A stretch of DNA of 7,248 nt from Prevotellaceae bacterium UBA1720. GTDB taxonomy: Bacteria > Bacteroidota > Bacteroidia > Bacteroidales > Bacteroidaceae. The stretch covers positions 1,925-9,172 of the forward strand of contig DCIS01000052.1 of NCBI GenBank assembly GCA_002317475.1, given 5' to 3'. The notes under the pieces were generated by a model, which was given only the letters and a program-made list of their open reading frames with translations, searched no databases and had not been told where the DNA came from. Each line of letters begins with the position of its first letter. Position 1 is the stretch's first letter. Shown here piece after piece: positions 5,691-7,248 of this stretch. The position numbers and the translations under genes were made by a program.

Positions 5691-7216
5691 TCCAAAAGAC
5701 CAAGTCACGCAAGCAGCAGGTGGTAAAGACCATCGGCTGCAGTGATGATGCAGATGAGGTTGATCGCCTTATGGAAGAAGGACGTAGATATATAGATCAA
5801 TGTATTGGCCCTGTCTTTCCGGAGTTTGACGAACAGGAAAGCGAGATAGACGGTTTTATTTCCTCGATCACCAATTCACAGATTCAGATAATCGGTCCGG
5901 AACTCATATTCGGAACCCTGTATGACCGTATAGGCTACAATGTGATAAAGGATGAGATGTTTCGCCATATGGTGATCTGTCGTCTGTTCAATCCGGGCAG
6001 CAAGCTCAAGACAGTGGACTATCTGCAGAGATATCTGCATGTCAGCTATGACATCAGCAAGGTGTACCGCTTTCTCGACAACCTGTGCTACCGCAGAAAG
6101 GATGATGTAGAGGAAGAGGAGCCCAAACGTCCCGATTACAAGAACCTCGTGGAACAGATATCCTTCAATCACACAAAGAAGGTTGTGGGAGGAGACATCA
6201 CGGTATGCTTCTATGACATGACCACGCTGTACTGGGAAGCCGCGGAGGAGGACGACCTGCGGAAATGCGGTTTTTCGAAAGACGGAAAGCATTCATGTCC
6301 GCAGATTTTTCTCGGCCTGCTGGTTGCATCCGGTGGAAATCCTATAGGATACGAGATATATGAGGGAAACATCAGTGAGGGGAAGACAATCGTCCCTCTA
6401 GTCAAGTCTCTGGCAGAGCGTTTTGGATTTTCAAGACCCATTGTTGTGGCGGATGCGGGACTGCTGAGCAAATCCAACATCGCTGCCCTTGTCGAGGACG
6501 GGTATCAGTTCATTCTGGGCGCACGTCCGAAATCAGAGACAGAGGAGCTGAAGACCAGGATTCTTGGACTGGGGATGAAACATGGCGACATTTTCGAACT
6601 GGAGAAGGACAAAGCCAATGGCATACGCCTCATTCTTTCCTGTACGGAGAAACGTGCCCGGAAGGATGCCTACAACAGAAAGAAGGGCCTTGAAAGACTG
6701 CAGAAGAAAGTCAAGAGCGGCAACCTCACCAAGCAGCACGTCAACAACCGGGGGTACAACAAGTATCTCAAGATTGAAGGAAATGCAGCGGTCAGCATAG
6801 ACATGGAGAAGTACGAAGCGGATGCCTCATGGGACGGAATCAAGGGATATGTAACGAATACAAAGTTAGGCAAAGAGGAAGTCATAGAGAACTATGGAAA
6901 CCTGTGGTACATAGAACGGGCATTCAGATTCAACAAATTTGACTTGGCCGTACGCCCAATCTATCACAGGCTGAAGAACCGTATCGAGGGGCACATCTGT
7001 ATCTGTTTCACCTCGTACACCATACTTCTTGAATTGGAACGGATCCTGAAGGACGCAGAGTCTGACATCACTGTCCATCGGGCGCAGGAGCTTACAAAGA
7101 ACATGTATGCCATCTCTTACACCTTACCAAAGTCCAATACGCTCAAAAGAACCATACTTGGCATGGATAAAGAACAGGAGAGCCTGTATAAACTGGTCAA
7201 AAATGTGGCTGACTAG
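5639..7216 (+). CDS. IS1634-family DDE transposase
   Basis: This 525-residue protein catalyses cutting and joining of the element ends. The start at 5639 (MFVRKKPNKSGK) is preferred over the upstream in-frame ATG at 5582, because that one lies before the promoter and its added residues (MHFCAKKFANMG) show no family feature, whereas a basic MFVR-type N-terminus is usual in the family. The likely DDE residues are D193 (CFYDMTTLYWE), D272 (VVADAGLLS) and E426 (WYIERAFRFNK). The last sits in a Y419-(2)-L422-(3)-E426-(6)-K433 pattern, a variant of the YREK signature of IS4-type transposases with Leu in the Arg place. The insertion of about 150 residues between the second Asp and the Glu fits the beta-strand-rich insertion domain of this superfamily. 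No frameshift or stop is seen, so the enzyme appears intact. Its first 52 bases overlap the end of the interrupted host frame. Confidence 0.92.
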   Translation: MFVRKKPNKSGKISVQVVQKTKSRKQQVVKTIGCSDDADEVDRLMEEGRRYIDQCIGPVFPEFDEQESEIDGFISSITNSQIQIIGPELIFGTLYDRIGYNVIKDEMFRHMVICRLFNPGSKLKTVDYLQRYLHVSYDISKVYRFLDNLCYRRKDDVEEEEPKRPDYKNLVEQISFNHTKKVVGGDITVCFYDMTTLYWEAAEEDDLRKCGFSKDGKHSCPQIFLGLLVASGGNPIGYEIYEGNISEGKTIVPLVKSLAERFGFSRPIVVADAGLLSKSNIAALVEDGYQFILGARPKSETEELKTRILGLGMKHGDIFELEKDKANGIRLILSCTEKRARKDAYNRKKGLERLQKKVKSGNLTKQHVNNRGYNKYLKIEGNAAVSIDMEKYEADASWDGIKGYVTNTKLGKEEVIENYGNLWYIERAFRFNKFDLAVRPIYHRLKNRIEGHICICFTSYTILLELERILKDAESDITVHRAQELTKNMYAISYTLPKSNTLKRTILGMDKEQESLYKLVKNVAD

Positions 7217-7233
7217 TCGAAAATGGGTGTCCC

Positions 7234-7248
7234 AGTGACGAAAACAGG
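7234..7248 (-). repeat. Right terminal inverted repeat of the IS
   Basis: AGTGACGAAAACAGG is the exact reverse complement of the left repeat at 5534-5548 and lies 17 bases after the transposase stop codon. The window ends on its last base, so the target-site duplication and the rest of the GLUG gene are not visible. Confidence 0.85.

Larger units (their letters stand above)
5534..7248 (+). mobile_element. IS1634-like insertion sequence, about 1715 bp
   Basis: The element has 15-bp perfect terminal inverted repeats (5534-5548 and 7234-7248) enclosing one transposase gene that fills nearly all of it: 105 bases lie before the start codon and 32 after the stop. Size, single long gene and DDE transposase type fit the IS1634 group of IS4-like elements. 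It sits inside the GLUG protein gene in the same orientation. The target duplication cannot be read, because the window stops on the last base of the right repeat. The element looks complete and the transposase is intact, so it may be active. Which named IS this is cannot be told without a database. Confidence 0.85.

Noticed and set aside
1..7248. CRISPR array, tRNA, rRNA, toxin-antitoxin or phage genes
   Set aside because: No regularly spaced repeats, tRNA-like folds, rRNA segments or matching protein motifs were found on either strand.

Overview
The window looks like a Bacteroidota chromosome segment, most likely Bacteroidales of the Prevotella/Bacteroides type. The evidence is a C-terminal type IX secretion (T9SS) sorting domain, promoter elements of the Bacteroides form (TTTG, about 20 bases, TAnnTTTG), no Shine-Dalgarno sequences, and an insertion sequence (IS) of a kind common in this phylum. 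The genus is an inference.

Layout. Positions 1-695 (minus strand) hold the N-terminal 231 codons of a membrane acyltransferase of the Acyl_transf_3 family, running off the left edge. Positions 696-965 are a divergent intergenic region with promoter-like boxes and a cluster of short palindromes. Positions 966-4058 encode a 1030-residue exported protein: signal peptide, lamin-tail domain, chitobiase/HEX C-terminal-like domain, CotH kinase-like domain, InlB/Flg_new-like repeat, second lamin-tail domain, T9SS sorting domain. A 237-base gap carries a promoter and a leader of about 135 bases. From 4296 runs a second exported protein built of GLUG-type repeats. It is interrupted at about 5534 by an IS1634-like element (5534-7248, about 1715 bp, 15-bp perfect terminal inverted repeats) whose single transposase gene lies in the same direction. 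The window ends on the last base of the right inverted repeat.

How the parts relate. The CotH-like protein and the GLUG protein are both exported and adjacent on the same strand, although the GLUG gene has its own promoter. A kinase/surface-substrate relationship is possible but unproven. The element has cut the GLUG gene, so its product now ends in about 51 residues read from IS DNA, and its real C-terminus lies beyond the element, outside the window.

The observation most worth following is at the transposase start. A good promoter (TTTG-N20-TAnnTTTG) has its -7 box only four bases before the ATG, which suggests a leaderless mRNA. The same ATG sits in the loop of a perfect 7-bp inverted repeat that could form only in transcripts entering from outside. 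This resembles the protection from read-through expression known in IS10 and IS50, and here the element lies downstream of a host promoter in the same direction.
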